DNA of 64,000 nucleotides from assembly GCA_954871525.1 (NCBI GenBank), contig OX940864.1, positions 9,790,001-9,854,000 on the forward strand. Reading direction: 5' to 3'. Shown here piece after piece: positions 33,672 through 45,716 of the stretch. The notes under the pieces were generated by a model. That model did no database searches and was not told the DNA's origin. It saw only the letters and a list, made by a program, of their open reading frames with translations. Source of the DNA: Parietaria judaica (lineage: Eukaryota; Streptophyta; Magnoliopsida; Rosales; Urticaceae). The translations under genes were made by a program, and so were the position numbers. The stretch's first letter is position 1; each line of letters begins with the position of its first letter.

Positions 33672-36600
33672 ACAAAAAAAAAAAAAAAAGATGAGATGAG
33701 ATGATGATAGGGCCAGGGAAATTAATTGGTGTCTAATTTGTGTATGATCTCATCTAATCTAAACCAACATGTAATTAATGATCTTGATTCAGTAATTAAT
33801 TAGCTGTGCCTTTCACCAATAGTGAACTAAATATTTCCCTCAATTTGGTAAACTTATTTGTGCTAAACTGGTCAGCTTAACTCATAATGACTATATTAGT
33901 TAGTGAAAGTCTTAGTTAGAAGCATAAAGATTCTTCCTAATCATGTCATCTAAAATAGTACATTGAAGAAAATAATACCATGAACGAGCAGGCATAATAA
34001 ATACATGTTAGTTTTTCAATAGTAACGCATAATATAATGGAATAAAAAAATATGATTCTTGTTTAAAGAAAGAGCTATGCAATGTATGATCAAATCCTTT
34101 ACATATAATAAAAACAGAATATTTCTAATTTTTAAGACAGGAATCAGAATTTCAGTTCCGGATCCGGAATTTAGATTCTAATTTTTTTTATTATTATATC
34201 TTGTTTCTATTATATTAGTAATTTTAAGAATAAGTATTTAATCTGAACCATAAGATCTAAATATGAAGGTCTAGAATAGTTATATTTCAATTAAAAAAAA
34301 TAAACTGTAGAGAGCAGAATCCCGGAATCGAAAAAACCAGAAATCGAAAAGAAAAGGAACCGTAATTCCAAATTCCGATTTTTCGGTACTGGAATATCTG
34401 TTCCGGCCATATTTACACGCCTATGCATGACTACGTCATTAGTATTACAATTATTATTATTTGCTGCATTTATATTTTGTTCACTTAATTAAATTAATAA
34501 AAAAAAATCTCTTGCTTTATAATGTGATCCCTTGTCAACTTAAAGCTCTTAAATTACTGTGCTCAAATAATTTCCTAGTCAACTTAACTATTGTATGGTT
34601 TATTATATAAACCGATCATAAACAAGTCAACTTAATAGACTTGCAATTTATAATGGTAAAAATGATAGTCCTCTATATCTCTTATATTATAATAGGAAGC
34701 TAGGAACCAAAAAATAATTATGGACAGGATAAAAAGTTCAAAAGATATATTTTTATTATGGCACACAAGGAGAAAAGTTAAATTTACACGGGTGAACTTT
34801 GAATAACTATTTATCTTCTTCCTTACTTATATAGTAAACATTAACGTCAAATTATTTTTTTATTATTTTTGAGCTAATAAGCCAACACATACCTTATTGT
34901 GAAGTATCATGAATTTTTACTTTAGAAGCAATAAGAAGAGTAACCCATGAAATTTCGTGAACCGTGTTAAGTTCCCGTGTCTTTTTCAAGTGGGACTTAA
35001 CACTCATCATCTTTATCGATGGGCTACTTGTTTGTTGAACTGAGGTTTCTATATAGTGCGGAGGAGGTTTCACCCTTGTCCGTTGCGTAAAAATTTGTGC
35101 ACGCTAGTATTAAATGAATAATTTGATCTGATAAGTGCATAATTAAGACGATATATATTATTCTCGCTAATTTCTTAAAGCTTAAACACGAATGCATTTC
35201 TTGTCATCAGGACCAGGTGTAAAAAATAAAAACATAGATGTTGAGGCCTCAAATTAAACTCTAAAACAAATCTTACTTTTTTACTTTTAAGGTTTCAAGT
35301 TTAAATTATTTCCAAAAAAAAAAACAGACATTATTATTTGTGTAGAACCTCTTTGAAAATGAGGACAACTCTTTATCTTGTACACTATGATCGACTATAT
35401 ATCAGATTGCAGTGGCTCAAACTCAAATTAAGCACTTTCCAGTGTCTTTTTGCTGTGTTTATAGTTTTTTATTTTCTCAGGAGTAATAAAAATATAATAC
35501 GATAATTAGTTTATCCAATTATTAATTAGGGATGTACGTGTATATAATATTGTACATATATTTATGGTCAAAACACAAGAGACTAGGAAGGAAGAGTACA
35601 CCTCGTGATGAAGTTCTATTCCCTGAACAGGGCGTGTTTGGCATAATATATATACACACACAGTGCTTCATGATCAAACGACATAATTTGAAGCATTAAG
35701 AAACAATTCATTGGAGCAAAAAGTGCATTAAATATAGAACAAAGGTGTAGTTATAGCTAATTGTTTAGACGTAAGAATTGGCCAGGCAAACAGAATTATT
35801 GTTGGTGCCAAATTTTATATGGAGACTCAATAAAACTATGTCTAGTCAAACAAAGCTCTGCTTTAATGCATCTACTGTATATATACATGTTTCAAAGAAT
35901 TGTATATTCTTCTCCATTTTTTAATTCATATAAACTAACTCATTATTGATGAATATTGATTACGTGCTTCACTAGCAAATAATCACACACACACATATAT
36001 ACATATGTATGTCTAATAATCATGGCAAAAATAGTTGAATTTTGACCGATTAAGGCGGCAAGAATTCAAAATAAAAAATAGCGGCAAAAATATTTAAAAT
36101 AAAAAAATTTGAGGATACGTGTTTTTCCTGTCTAATATTTTTCACGGACGTTGGTCAATTTTTTAGCATAATGTTACTAAATCATACCTAGATGCACATT
36201 TATGATCTCATCCAACTATTTAGCATCTTCTATTATTTGAATTCCACGAAATAATGGGTGAGCCTCATATGTGTTGACGTCGATACTTTTGTTGCTTTTT
36301 TTTTTTCACTTTAGACCCATGCTGCCTCAATTCTTCAAAGTTTAGGTACGTTTTGGGTAATTATCTCTATGTATATACTTATTTAGCCAATCAACTAAAA
36401 TAGCTCTTATCAAATTAATTGACATGCAAGCCTAAACTTAGCGTTGGACAGCTTTTACCTACCAACAACTAAAAATTAGTGACAAAATGTAATACACCTT
36501 GAACTTTTGCATGTTACTGCCCAAATTTAATTTTTGATATCACTGCCTTTAGCAGGAAGAAAAAAAATTGAGATACTTTTGCTAATAATTATTTAGTTGT

Positions 36601-37866
36601 TTTGTTTTTGAGGGATAATTATTTAGTTATTGAACACATTAGTATTGAATTATAAAACTATTTTAAAAGCAATCAACAAATCTGATTATTCTATTTGAAG
36701 AATATACTCAAAATTATCAATCGATAAACTCATAATTACTCGTACAATCAAACTATCTACATATTAATATACATATTGGCATTTTAAATTTTTCTTTCAA
36801 ATTAATTAGGCCAATATAAAATAGAAAATCTAGCCATATGAATATATATATAACTATAAAGAAATTGAGTTAAAAATAGAGAAGAAAGTGGGGAATTAGT
36901 GTGGATTGGAATAAAAAAGACAGGAGTTTACAAGAAGGGAGTGGGTGGGGCCCACAGCAAGAGCATAGGAAGGTGTGTCGGCTGGGTCTTTGGGGTTCAA
37001 ACCTACACAGTTCACCTCTGCACGTGAGACAAGACCCGGCACGTGCGTGTATCTATACGTGTATTATATGTGTATGTTTATCATCATCATCATCAATCAT
37101 CGAGTGAAAAAAAAAAAACAACTGTTTGTTTGTATGGTTTCGTTAAAGGAGCTGTTGTTTTGCCCTAAAAATGGAAGAAAAATAAAATAAATGGAAAATA
37201 AATAATTTAAATCAAATCCATTGGATTGACAGCACAACCCACTGACTGTCTTATGATTTCAAAGACCCTCGATTTGACGTTTGACTTGTCTTGTCACTAC
37301 CCCACCTCTTTCTCTCTCTCTCTCTCCTCTCTCGCTTTCTCTCTCTACGGTTATGTATTATGGCAAATTTGTACACACATATAAACCTTTAAACCACATT
37401 TAATTGAACATCTTAATTGATGGGTAGTTAGTGAAGGCATTAATGATTCTAAATCCAATTTCATCAACTAAATTAATGATTATGGACCGGTTGTTAATAC
37501 TTACTAGTCAAAGGCCGCGGGTTGTTCGTCTCCGTTTTCACCAAAACCCGTCTATCCAAATACTTTTAGCGCGTTGTAATTCAGTTTTATTATCAGGGCA
37601 GGCGGATGCTGCTCTCGCTCTGTTCATATTCACGGGAGGGGCAATCTTTTACTCAAGTCCGTTCTAGGCGGTGCGGGATGGTCTTCGTCACTTGTCATTA
37701 CATTTGCGAGAATTATATGAATGAAGGATACCTTGAACAATATTTTGTTATAATATTAATATCCATAATAATTAATAAGGAGGTAGATAATAAGATGATA
37801 CCGATCCATTTTATTTTAATTGATAATATCCGGTTATGCTTGTTATATATATATATATATTATATA
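33672..37866. other. Long AT-rich intergenic region
   Basis: About 4.2 kb upstream of the BOP gene with no supported gene. 34140-34425 holds ATTCCGG-rich sequence ending in a hAT-like terminus (complement TAGGCGTGTAAATATGG at about 34423), but no matching left end was found. 36020-36370 has scattered GGCGGCAA and GCGGCAAAAATA blocks suggestive of a worn fold-back element. CT repeats lie at about 37310-37345. Short frames at 36901 and 37431 show no family motif. Confidence 0.45.
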
Positions 37867-38509
37867 CAGTAGAACCTCTATAAATTAATACTCGATAAAT
37901 TAATAGTCGCGATTAAATAATATTTTTGTCCGGTCCCGACTCGGGCCTAACTAGCTAAATTAATAATTCGCTAAATTTATAAGATAATAATTTTTTTTAG
38001 GAAGTATATATGTCCCAAGTGATATATAAATTAATAATTCAATATAAAAAATTACATGACTAATTATAAAATCATTAGAAATAAAATATAACATAAATAA
38101 CTATGAAATCACATTAAATAAAAAGATAACATTACATCACTAATCATTTCCTCTTCTTAAAATATGATTCTATAGTAATTTGTTTCTTCTTCAAATTGAT
38201 GTCTTCTTGAACTTCATCTTTAATATCATTGGACTCTTTAATATTTCTGACATTGGTAGTCTAATAAAATCTTTTTAAATCATAATAGTCTCTTTTGATA
38301 TTCTTAATATTGATACTTTAATATTCTCGATATAATAAATTGAAATATTTTTTTGTTAGTAAAGATGTTTATATAATCATAGCTGGTTAATATTTTTTTC
38401 TTCATTAATGTGTAAATTAATAAATTATCAATTTATATGTTAATTAATAATCCGATAAGATATTATTTTTTGCCGGTCCCAACAATATTAATTTATAGAG
38501 GTTCTACTG
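37867..38509. mobile_element. Emigrant-like (pogo/Tc1-mariner) MITE
   Basis: A 643-bp element whose ends CAGTAGAACCTCTATAAATT are inverted on the right, between TA dinucleotides (37865-37866 and 38510-38511). The terminus closely resembles the Emigrant/Lemi1 family of plants, which uses TA targets. No transposase is present. Confidence 0.8.
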
Positions 38510-38511
38510 TA

Positions 38512-40087
38512 TTCAAATTCTTAACTTTTTAAAATTAGTAATTGATTAATTTGGACATTTGTATTGAATCATAAATTTTACACTAATTAATAAGATCGCT
38601 CCATAATTGATTTTTAATCATAAAAATACGGAATTCAGAATGTTTGAATCTCAATATTGATCGGACTAATAATAGTATACTTAAAGTTAAATCGAGAAAG
38701 AAATATTATACTATTTCGTGACATTATGAAATTATTTAAATATCATTCTGCATTACAATAATATAACTACCAAGAGAAAAAATAAGTTTAACAAAAATGA
38801 AATATCTTTCAAGCATTTATCAACAAAGCTACTATCTTATGTATTATATACCGTAGAAACTCATTAGATTAATACTCTATGAATTAATAATCTCAATAAA
38901 ATAATATTTTCATATAATTCCGACTCTAGCTAACGTATTAACTTCGATTGTATAATAAAAATTATATGGTCTCTGTTATCAATATATGTCAATGGCGGAG
39001 CCACTAAGAGTTCAGTGAATACCTAGGTTGCACCTGGGATTGAGTTTTTTTTTTTTTTTAAATTACCTTAATGAAATGGTGAAATGATGATACAACTCAG
39101 TGGTAAATTCCATCCAATCCACTCATTAAAACGAGTTCCATTTTCGTTGGCTTTTATTTCGTCTTTTTATTAGCATTGTTTTTATTCATTAGATGTTTAT
39201 TAGCGGCGAAAATATTTAATTATGACGAATATTGTATTTTAATACTATTTTTTTTTGTTTTTTACGACAAAAATACGAACACTTTATACCGATATAAGTC
39301 TATTATACAATACTCTTAAAAGATAAAAACACAACATTATATTTTGTACTAAGTAACATTTTTAATAGATGTTACAATATTATTATGTATGCAAAAAATA
39401 GTTATAAATAATTATATTTTTTTTACTTAAGACTTCACCTAAACTGAATTCCTGACTTCGCCACTATACTGTATTAGATTTCTTTTTAATTTCAGCAGCG
39501 CTTATGGAAAGTCTTAAGTTTGACCCACCATAATCGCAATGCGATCCATTTCTCTAGGGTTTTGTCACCATTTATTTGGCAACATCTTAAACACTAGCTT
39601 CCTCTTATTTAGTTTTTATTTTTATTTTCTATTTTACTACTTTGTTTGTGTATCTTTCTACAATTTTTGTCCTTACGCGTCGATCATTGTCATCATTAAC
39701 ATTACATATTTATGTGTGAAAATATGTAGAAAATATCTGCAAAAGACATGAACGTATTAAAGGAAGTGACCTCTTTTCTTTAGAAATGTTGATAGTGTAA
39801 TATAAGAACATATTTAGTTGGAATAATCAGATGTATTCAATTGTGCAAATATGTGAGGACAGGAATAATCCTACTTTGCCCAAAAAGACAACAAAATAAA
39901 AGCATTTCTCCATTTGCATATTAGTGCGTACGAAAGTGTATATAATAAATGTGTATATATATATATATATATAGATATGGTTTTTTTAGCGATATATATA
40001 TAATAGTATTAATTGTATATTGATATGGTTCAGGAGCCTGTATAAAACACTTCCTTGTTTTCTTAACCCTAAAGCTAAGTATATTAT
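38512..40087. other. Intergenic DNA with decayed MITE pieces
   Basis: A second, mutated Emigrant-like left end (CCGTAGAAACTCATTAGATT) occurs at about 38853. A possible MITE with TGGCGGAGCCAC and GACTTCGCCACTAT ends spans about 38994-39465. A TA microsatellite lies at 39955-39973. No gene is supported. Confidence 0.45.
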
Positions 40088-40095
40088 ACATAAGC

Positions 40096-40594
40096 TAGGC
40101 CTGTAACCGGAGCGGATATCCGATCTTTGGAAACTATCCGGATCCGGATCCGAATTTTTGGATATCCGAAAATCGATATCCGGATCCGGATCCAAAAATC
40201 CGGATATCTATTTTCAAAACCCGGATCCGGTATCCGAATCCGGTTTTGAAATCCGGATCCGGATATTATCCGAATATCCGGATCCGGTTTTTATTAAAAA
40301 AGAAGAAGATAAAACGTGTGTTTTAACCACTAAAAAACCCGTACAAGTCTAGTACATATCTTCCCGTTGTCCAAAAAACCGAACAAATCTAATACATATT
40401 GTCATATTCTAATACATATAAAATTAATAAACCGGGTTTTAAACCGGATACGGATATCCGGATTTTTAAATAACAAAACCCTTATCCGAATCCGGTTTTA
40501 AAACCGGATCCGGATTTCGGATTCGGAATCGGATTTTAAAATCGGATGCGGATGCGGATTTAAAACCGGATTTCGGGTTTTGGTTACAGCCCTA
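40096..40594. mobile_element. hAT-type MITE rich in TCCGGA palindromes
   Basis: A 499-bp element with left end TAGGCCTGTAACCGG and right-end complement TAGGGCTGTAACCAA. Flanks ACATAAGC (40088-40095) and ACATACGC (40595-40602) match in 7 of 8 bases. The interior is packed with ATCCGGATCCGG-like units on both sides, resembling the subterminal arrays of other hAT elements here. Frames through it are artefacts of the repeat. Confidence 0.82.
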
Positions 40595-40602
40595 ACATAC
40601 GC

Positions 40603-40736
40603 ACAGGCTTATGCTCAAAATACACTCAATTAACTTCATAAATAATCCTCACTTATAAGAATACCCTACTAAACATACTCAATACTGATCATCATACACA
40701 TATTTTTGCAATCACTATACTGTCGTAAGTTAATTT

Positions 40737-40806
<70 letters not shown>

Positions 40807-42299
40807 CATAATCAAGAATTCATGCCAAGTTAATGAATTAAAACATAAGTTTGAATCAATAATATATTTGAACTAATGAAAGAAGCAATATTTTTTATCG
40901 GTGCACTTGTAGCCCCAAATGTGCCGGTAAATGTATTTCCAGCAGTGCATTTGATGAAATATGGCCATAAGAGTAATGCTTTTAGCGCTAAACGTATGAT
41001 TCATAGTGCCGGCGCCAACCCGGGCTTGACGTGGGTCGCCCATGCCCAGCCTTTTGCTCGCCGTGAATGATAACTACTACAACTTATATTGCCATTTTTC
41101 TTGTCTAAAGCTTACACAATAGCAGAGCTATGAGATAATATTGCCTAAGTTTATCCAGATTTAGCAGGAAAGTTCAGGTTGTATATTATTAAACAATATA
41201 CACAGAAAATTTCAATATTTGTGCCTCTATTTATAGTTGTACCCGTCTAAATCGTTATATATCCGTTCATTTCGACATATAAATGTAGAAATATACCTAA
41301 TTGTCAATTATAATCTTTGAATCCTGAGATGGTCAATAACGTATTGCATGAGTAAGTATTACATGTGACAATTTTGATGTAGTTCACAGTTTTGTCCTTA
41401 TCGATCCAACTCATATACGTAGTAAAAAATCGAGATTTTTTCTTACAGTAATTTCAGTTTTTTTTTTTCCTTTCAAACCAAGACGGGATGGGGGCAAATT
41501 TTAGAAAATCCAAATAATCCGAGACCAGGACAAAAAAGTGTTCGAATTCTGATTCCCGGTTTCAGCCGTAGTTGGTATTATATTATTAGATTGCGAGAAT
41601 ATAACTTCGGGATCTTTAGAAGAGGTGGCAAGAATGGTCAGTCACAATATACAACACGATTTTGAATTATGATACTAAAAATTGGTTAGATTCGAGATTA
41701 AATAGATATGAGTCTAACAATGTTGAACACGGTCCGATCACGAAACTCATTTAGGCACACTTACTTAATTATAATAATTGAATTAAATGACACTAAAATA
41801 ATTAAATTTATCCTTTTCAAAATATTATCATTATTTAATACTTTAAATATAGATCATCTAAAGCAATTTAGTTTTTTTTTTTTAAATTATTTCAACTTGT
41901 TACTTTATTTTGAATATAGAATTAATTGTTTTGAAATAGTTTCATATAATTACTTTAAATGCTACGGAATATAACATTACTAACTTTTACATTTTCTTTT
42001 CCATTTCACTCATTAAATGTCACATATTGTTAAATTAATTCTTATAAATTTTATAATTTTATTTTGACAAAAAAAATATATCTTATATTTTTTATAATAC
42101 CAAAACATTACTAATTGTCTATTTAAGAATTTTAAATATTTTAAGAAATTGAGTAGAAATTAGAATAATATATTATATTTTTTATTATGAATATATTATT
42201 TTGTAAAACAAGTAGCCCTTAAAAAATATAAAAATCAAAATTCCCTAATACATAATATATTCTAAAATCTACATTTTGGTGGAAATTGCCAGAAATGAT
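40603..42299. other. Intergenic DNA with a long (TA)n tract
   Basis: The TA microsatellite spans 40739-40799. A frame at 40876-41070 has no recognisable family. The rest is AT-rich and featureless. Confidence 0.45.
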
Positions 42300-42302
42300 A
42301 TA

Positions 42303-43048
42303 GGTGGCGTTTGGTTAACTGGTTTGGGAAACCAGTTTTGCAAATTGGTTTGGGAAACCAGTCTGAGAGTTTAGTCTACCAAACCAGTTTGAGAGTTTGA
42401 TTTTTGAAACACTGTTTGGTTAGTTTTTTGTTAATTTGTGGTTGAATATAAATGAAAAAAAAAATACAATAAAACACAATTTATGTTACTAAAAAGAAAG
42501 TTTGTTTTATTTGAAAGTAATATATATTAATATTATGTTTAAAAAATATTTGCCATATAATACAAAAAATTATTCACATTTAATGACTCTAATTACATGT
42601 TTAAATAATGTAATATATAGTAAATATTCCGTTCAAGAGTTTATATCATTGTAATTAAGTTAGTATTTAATAATATACATAATTTAAGTATATTTGTTAA
42701 TATGATAGTAATATCATTAAAATTTATTATTATATATAAAAATGATTTTAATAATTTATTATATAAGTTAATTTCATAGTTAATATCTTATTATATATAG
42801 TACAATAATATTATAGAATGATATTATATTATTATTGTTTTATTTTGTACTATATTGAGTTGAAGACCAAAGACAGAAAACAACTTCAAGTCGTTTTCTG
42901 TTTTCCTTCATTAAAATTGCAGTGGTCTGCGAGACCGGTCTCAGAAAACAGAGACAACTGGCAACCAAACGTGGTCTGCGAAACCAATATGACACTGTTT
43001 GAAACCAAAACCAGAAACTGGTCTCGGAGACCATAACCAAACGCCCCC
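42303..43048. mobile_element. Possible PIF/Harbinger-type MITE
   Basis: The left end GGTGGCGTTTGGTTA and right-end complement GGGGGCGTTTGGTTA lie between ATA trinucleotides (42300-42302 and 43049-43051). The terminus and 3-bp target resemble plant Harbinger/Tourist MITEs. Internal ends carry repeated GAAACCAGT-like blocks. No coding region. Confidence 0.6.
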
Positions 43049-43051
43049 ATA

Positions 43052-43697
43052 ATTTTTTGTATCTATTTTGCTCATGCTCTTTATTGGAAAGACCAGACTA
43101 AAAATAATAATAATAAAAAAAAAATGCATAGATTAAGCATATGTCATTCGGTCCCTTCTGTCTTGTGTGCAGTCTTTTCAGCCCATTTATGCCATAACTT
43201 TCCATTTAGTTTTTCTTGAAGATATCGTTGCTTGGTTTATTACCATATATTCTCTCTAATTTTTTATTTGAAAAGAGCCAGTTGTCTAAGCAAAACGAAG
43301 TAATTCCAATGATTAATCTAGTAACTAACATGCACGATGAGTGCTCGCATTAGGAAACATTGTTTGACGTGTAGATTCAATTCAACATTATAATTTATTA
43401 CATATCTTATATTTAATACAGTACTGCTAGTATATTTGAAAGTAAAATATTGAATTTACCGCACGATAAAATACTTATTAGGTATATTGATAACAATATA
43501 TATGATTTTTTTTTTTCGGATTCTGGACTCTTATATATTGTATTTTAAAAATTTTGAATTTGAAAATATGAACAAATGATATTTTATAATTTAAGTTCTT
43601 GAATTTAAGCTGTTAGATTTGATTTAGATTAATCTGAACGGTTAAACAAAAAGTGGAGGAAAAAAAATCAATTTCTGAACTAGTTTATATATATATA
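43052..43697. other. Intergenic DNA
   Basis: AT-rich sequence without a supported gene or element. Confidence 0.4.
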
Positions 43698-43869
43698 CAG
43701 TGGCGGAACCAGAAATTATATTCGGGGGTATTCGGGGGTGGCTAAAATTAAATTTTAGTGAAATTTAAGGGTAAAATAATTATAATTTTTTTTTTTAAGG
43801 TAAAACAGTAAAAAAAGAAGAAGTTGGGGGGTGGTTTGAACATCCCTGCCCACCCCCCTCGTTCCGCCA

Positions 43870-43872
<3 letters not shown>
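43698..43872. mobile_element. Small MITE with CAGTGGCGGAAC ends
   Basis: A 175-bp unit starting CAGTGGCGGAACCAG, whose right end is the inverted CGTTCCGCCACTG, between TA dinucleotides. This is a common plant terminus. Superfamily is uncertain because it lies at the edge of TA repeats, so the TA target cannot be proven. Confidence 0.6.

Positions 43873-43950
<78 letters not shown>
43873..43950. repeat. (TA)n microsatellite
   Basis: About 78 bases of TA between the small MITE and the LTR element at 43951. Frames through it are artefacts. Confidence 0.95.
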
Positions 43951-43955
<5 letters not shown>

Positions 43956-45636
43956 AAACATGAATTTCGTTTATAGAGTATTTAATTATTGGGTAAACTG
44001 CGGCAAATGTACCCAATGTTTGATTTTTTGCGGATTATGTACTCAATGTTTATTTTCGACGGCTAATGTACTCAATGTTTGATCCGTTAGATTTTTTGGG
44101 TTTTCCGTCAGTTGACCGTTAGAGAGTTATATGTACACTTTTCGTATTTTTGACATAACTCACTCATTTTTTGTCCAAATTTTATGTACGACCTATGGTT
44201 GGAAAGATAAGAGATAGATCTACAACTTTAATGTTTTAAGTTTTGTAAAATAAGTTTTAAAAAAATACGAAATTTCAAGTACAACATAAATCTGGACATT
44301 AGTTTAATGCAAAATATTTGTTTCGAGCAAATTTTAATATATTTAATGGCTTTTTATGATGAAACATAAAAGCAAAAAAGTTGTAGATAAATGTTTTATC
44401 TTTCCAACGGGTGTTTATTTATAAATTTTGGATAAAAAACGAGTGAGTTATGCCAAAAATATGAAATATTATTCCACATCACATCTTTTATATTTTTGGC
44501 ATAACTCACTCATTTTTTATCAAAAATTTATAAATAAACACCCTTTGGAAAGATAAAACATTTATCTACAACTTTTTTCTTTTACGTTTCATCATAAAAA
44601 GTCATTAAGTATATTAAAATTTGCTCGAAACAAATATTTTGCATTAAACTAATGTCCAATTTAACGTTATATTTGAAATTTCGTATTTTTTTACAACTTA
44701 TTTTACAAAACTTAAAACATCAAAGTTGTAGATCTATCTCTTATCTTTCCAACCATAGGTCGTACATAAAATTTGGGCAAAAAATGAGTGAGTTATGTCA
44801 AAAATACGAAAAGTGTACATATAGAGGAGGATAACTCTCTAACGGTCAACTGACGGAAAACCCAAAAATATCTAACGGATCAAACATTGGGTACATTAGC
44901 CGCCAAAAATAAACATTGGGTATATAATCCGCAGAAAATCAAACATTGGGTACATTAGCCGCAGTTTACCCTTAATTATTCATGATTTCGATTTGTCTAT
45001 TTATGAAAAGTATTGTCGTCATTGATGTCATGACAGCTGGTAAGTATTTCAGGAAAGTATCTAAGTCGCATCCTTAATCATGGAGTGATTGAGTCGACCC
45101 CTCCCTGCAGTTATTGATGGATATCACGCTGGAGTTAATGAAGATTATTGCGTGATGATTCTAATCAGTGGAGAGAATCATGGAACTGATTTGCGTTCCT
45201 TAGAAGGAAAGATTTTCAAGGCCAGCTCCTATAAGTCCCAGCTAATGAGGTCCAATTTCGTTAGCACTTACAGAGACAATCTCTAAAACCTTCGGGAGAA
45301 GTCAATCAGAGGACGGGACGTTCATAGCTGATTGTTTGCAAGGGGATCTTGCAATTCATTAAGAGTTCACGTGCTGGATGTCAAAGCTGTTGGTGCGACA
45401 ACAAAGGGGAGTTTCCTTTATATGCTTTGGGTCCATATGATTTACTGTTTGTAATCATCTCTTGTAACTCTTGGTTGCTTAATCTGGGTGAGTGCCCCGC
45501 AAAAGTAGTGACAGGAAGTCCGAACTGCGTTACCAAAAAGTATTGGTGTTCATTTACTTTTCCGCACTCTCTTTATTCTTATCGTTCACGATTATAACGT
45601 CATATTATATGTGCAACGCGAAAATACGTCATTACA
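43951..45636 (+). repeat. 5' LTR, split by a fold-back element
   Basis: 43951-43990 and 44972-45636 together match the 3' LTR. The 981-bp insert and a 9-bp duplication account for the extra length. Confidence 0.9.
43991..44971. mobile_element. Fold-back Mutator-like element inside the 5' LTR
   Basis: A 981-bp near-palindrome: left end GGGTAAACTGCGGCAAATGT, right-end complement GGGTAAACTGCGGCTAATGT, with arms of over 400 bp. It is flanked by a perfect 9-bp duplication TTAATTATT (43982-43990, 44972-44980), present once in the intact 3' LTR, which proves it inserted after the retrotransposon formed. Three spaced copies of a TGTACYCAATGTTT motif occur in each arm. No coding capacity. Confidence 0.9.
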
Positions 45637-45637
45637 A

Positions 45638-45652
45638 TTGGAATCAGAGCAG
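45638..45652 (+). promoter_or_regulatory. Primer-binding site
   Basis: TTGGAATCAGAGCAGG, one or two bases after the 5' LTR, differs by one base from the TGGTATCAGAGC site used with initiator tRNA-Met by most plant copia elements. Confidence 0.75.
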
Positions 45653-45716
45653 GTACGCTTAACTTTTGCTTTGGTTTCAGAGAAAGCGTGAAAAAATCTA
45701 CTAGACTATTTTCAAA

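Noticed and set aside
40876..41070. 64-codon plus-strand frame as a possible small gene
   Set aside because: No family motif, no splice partners and no conserved context; its length is within chance expectation.
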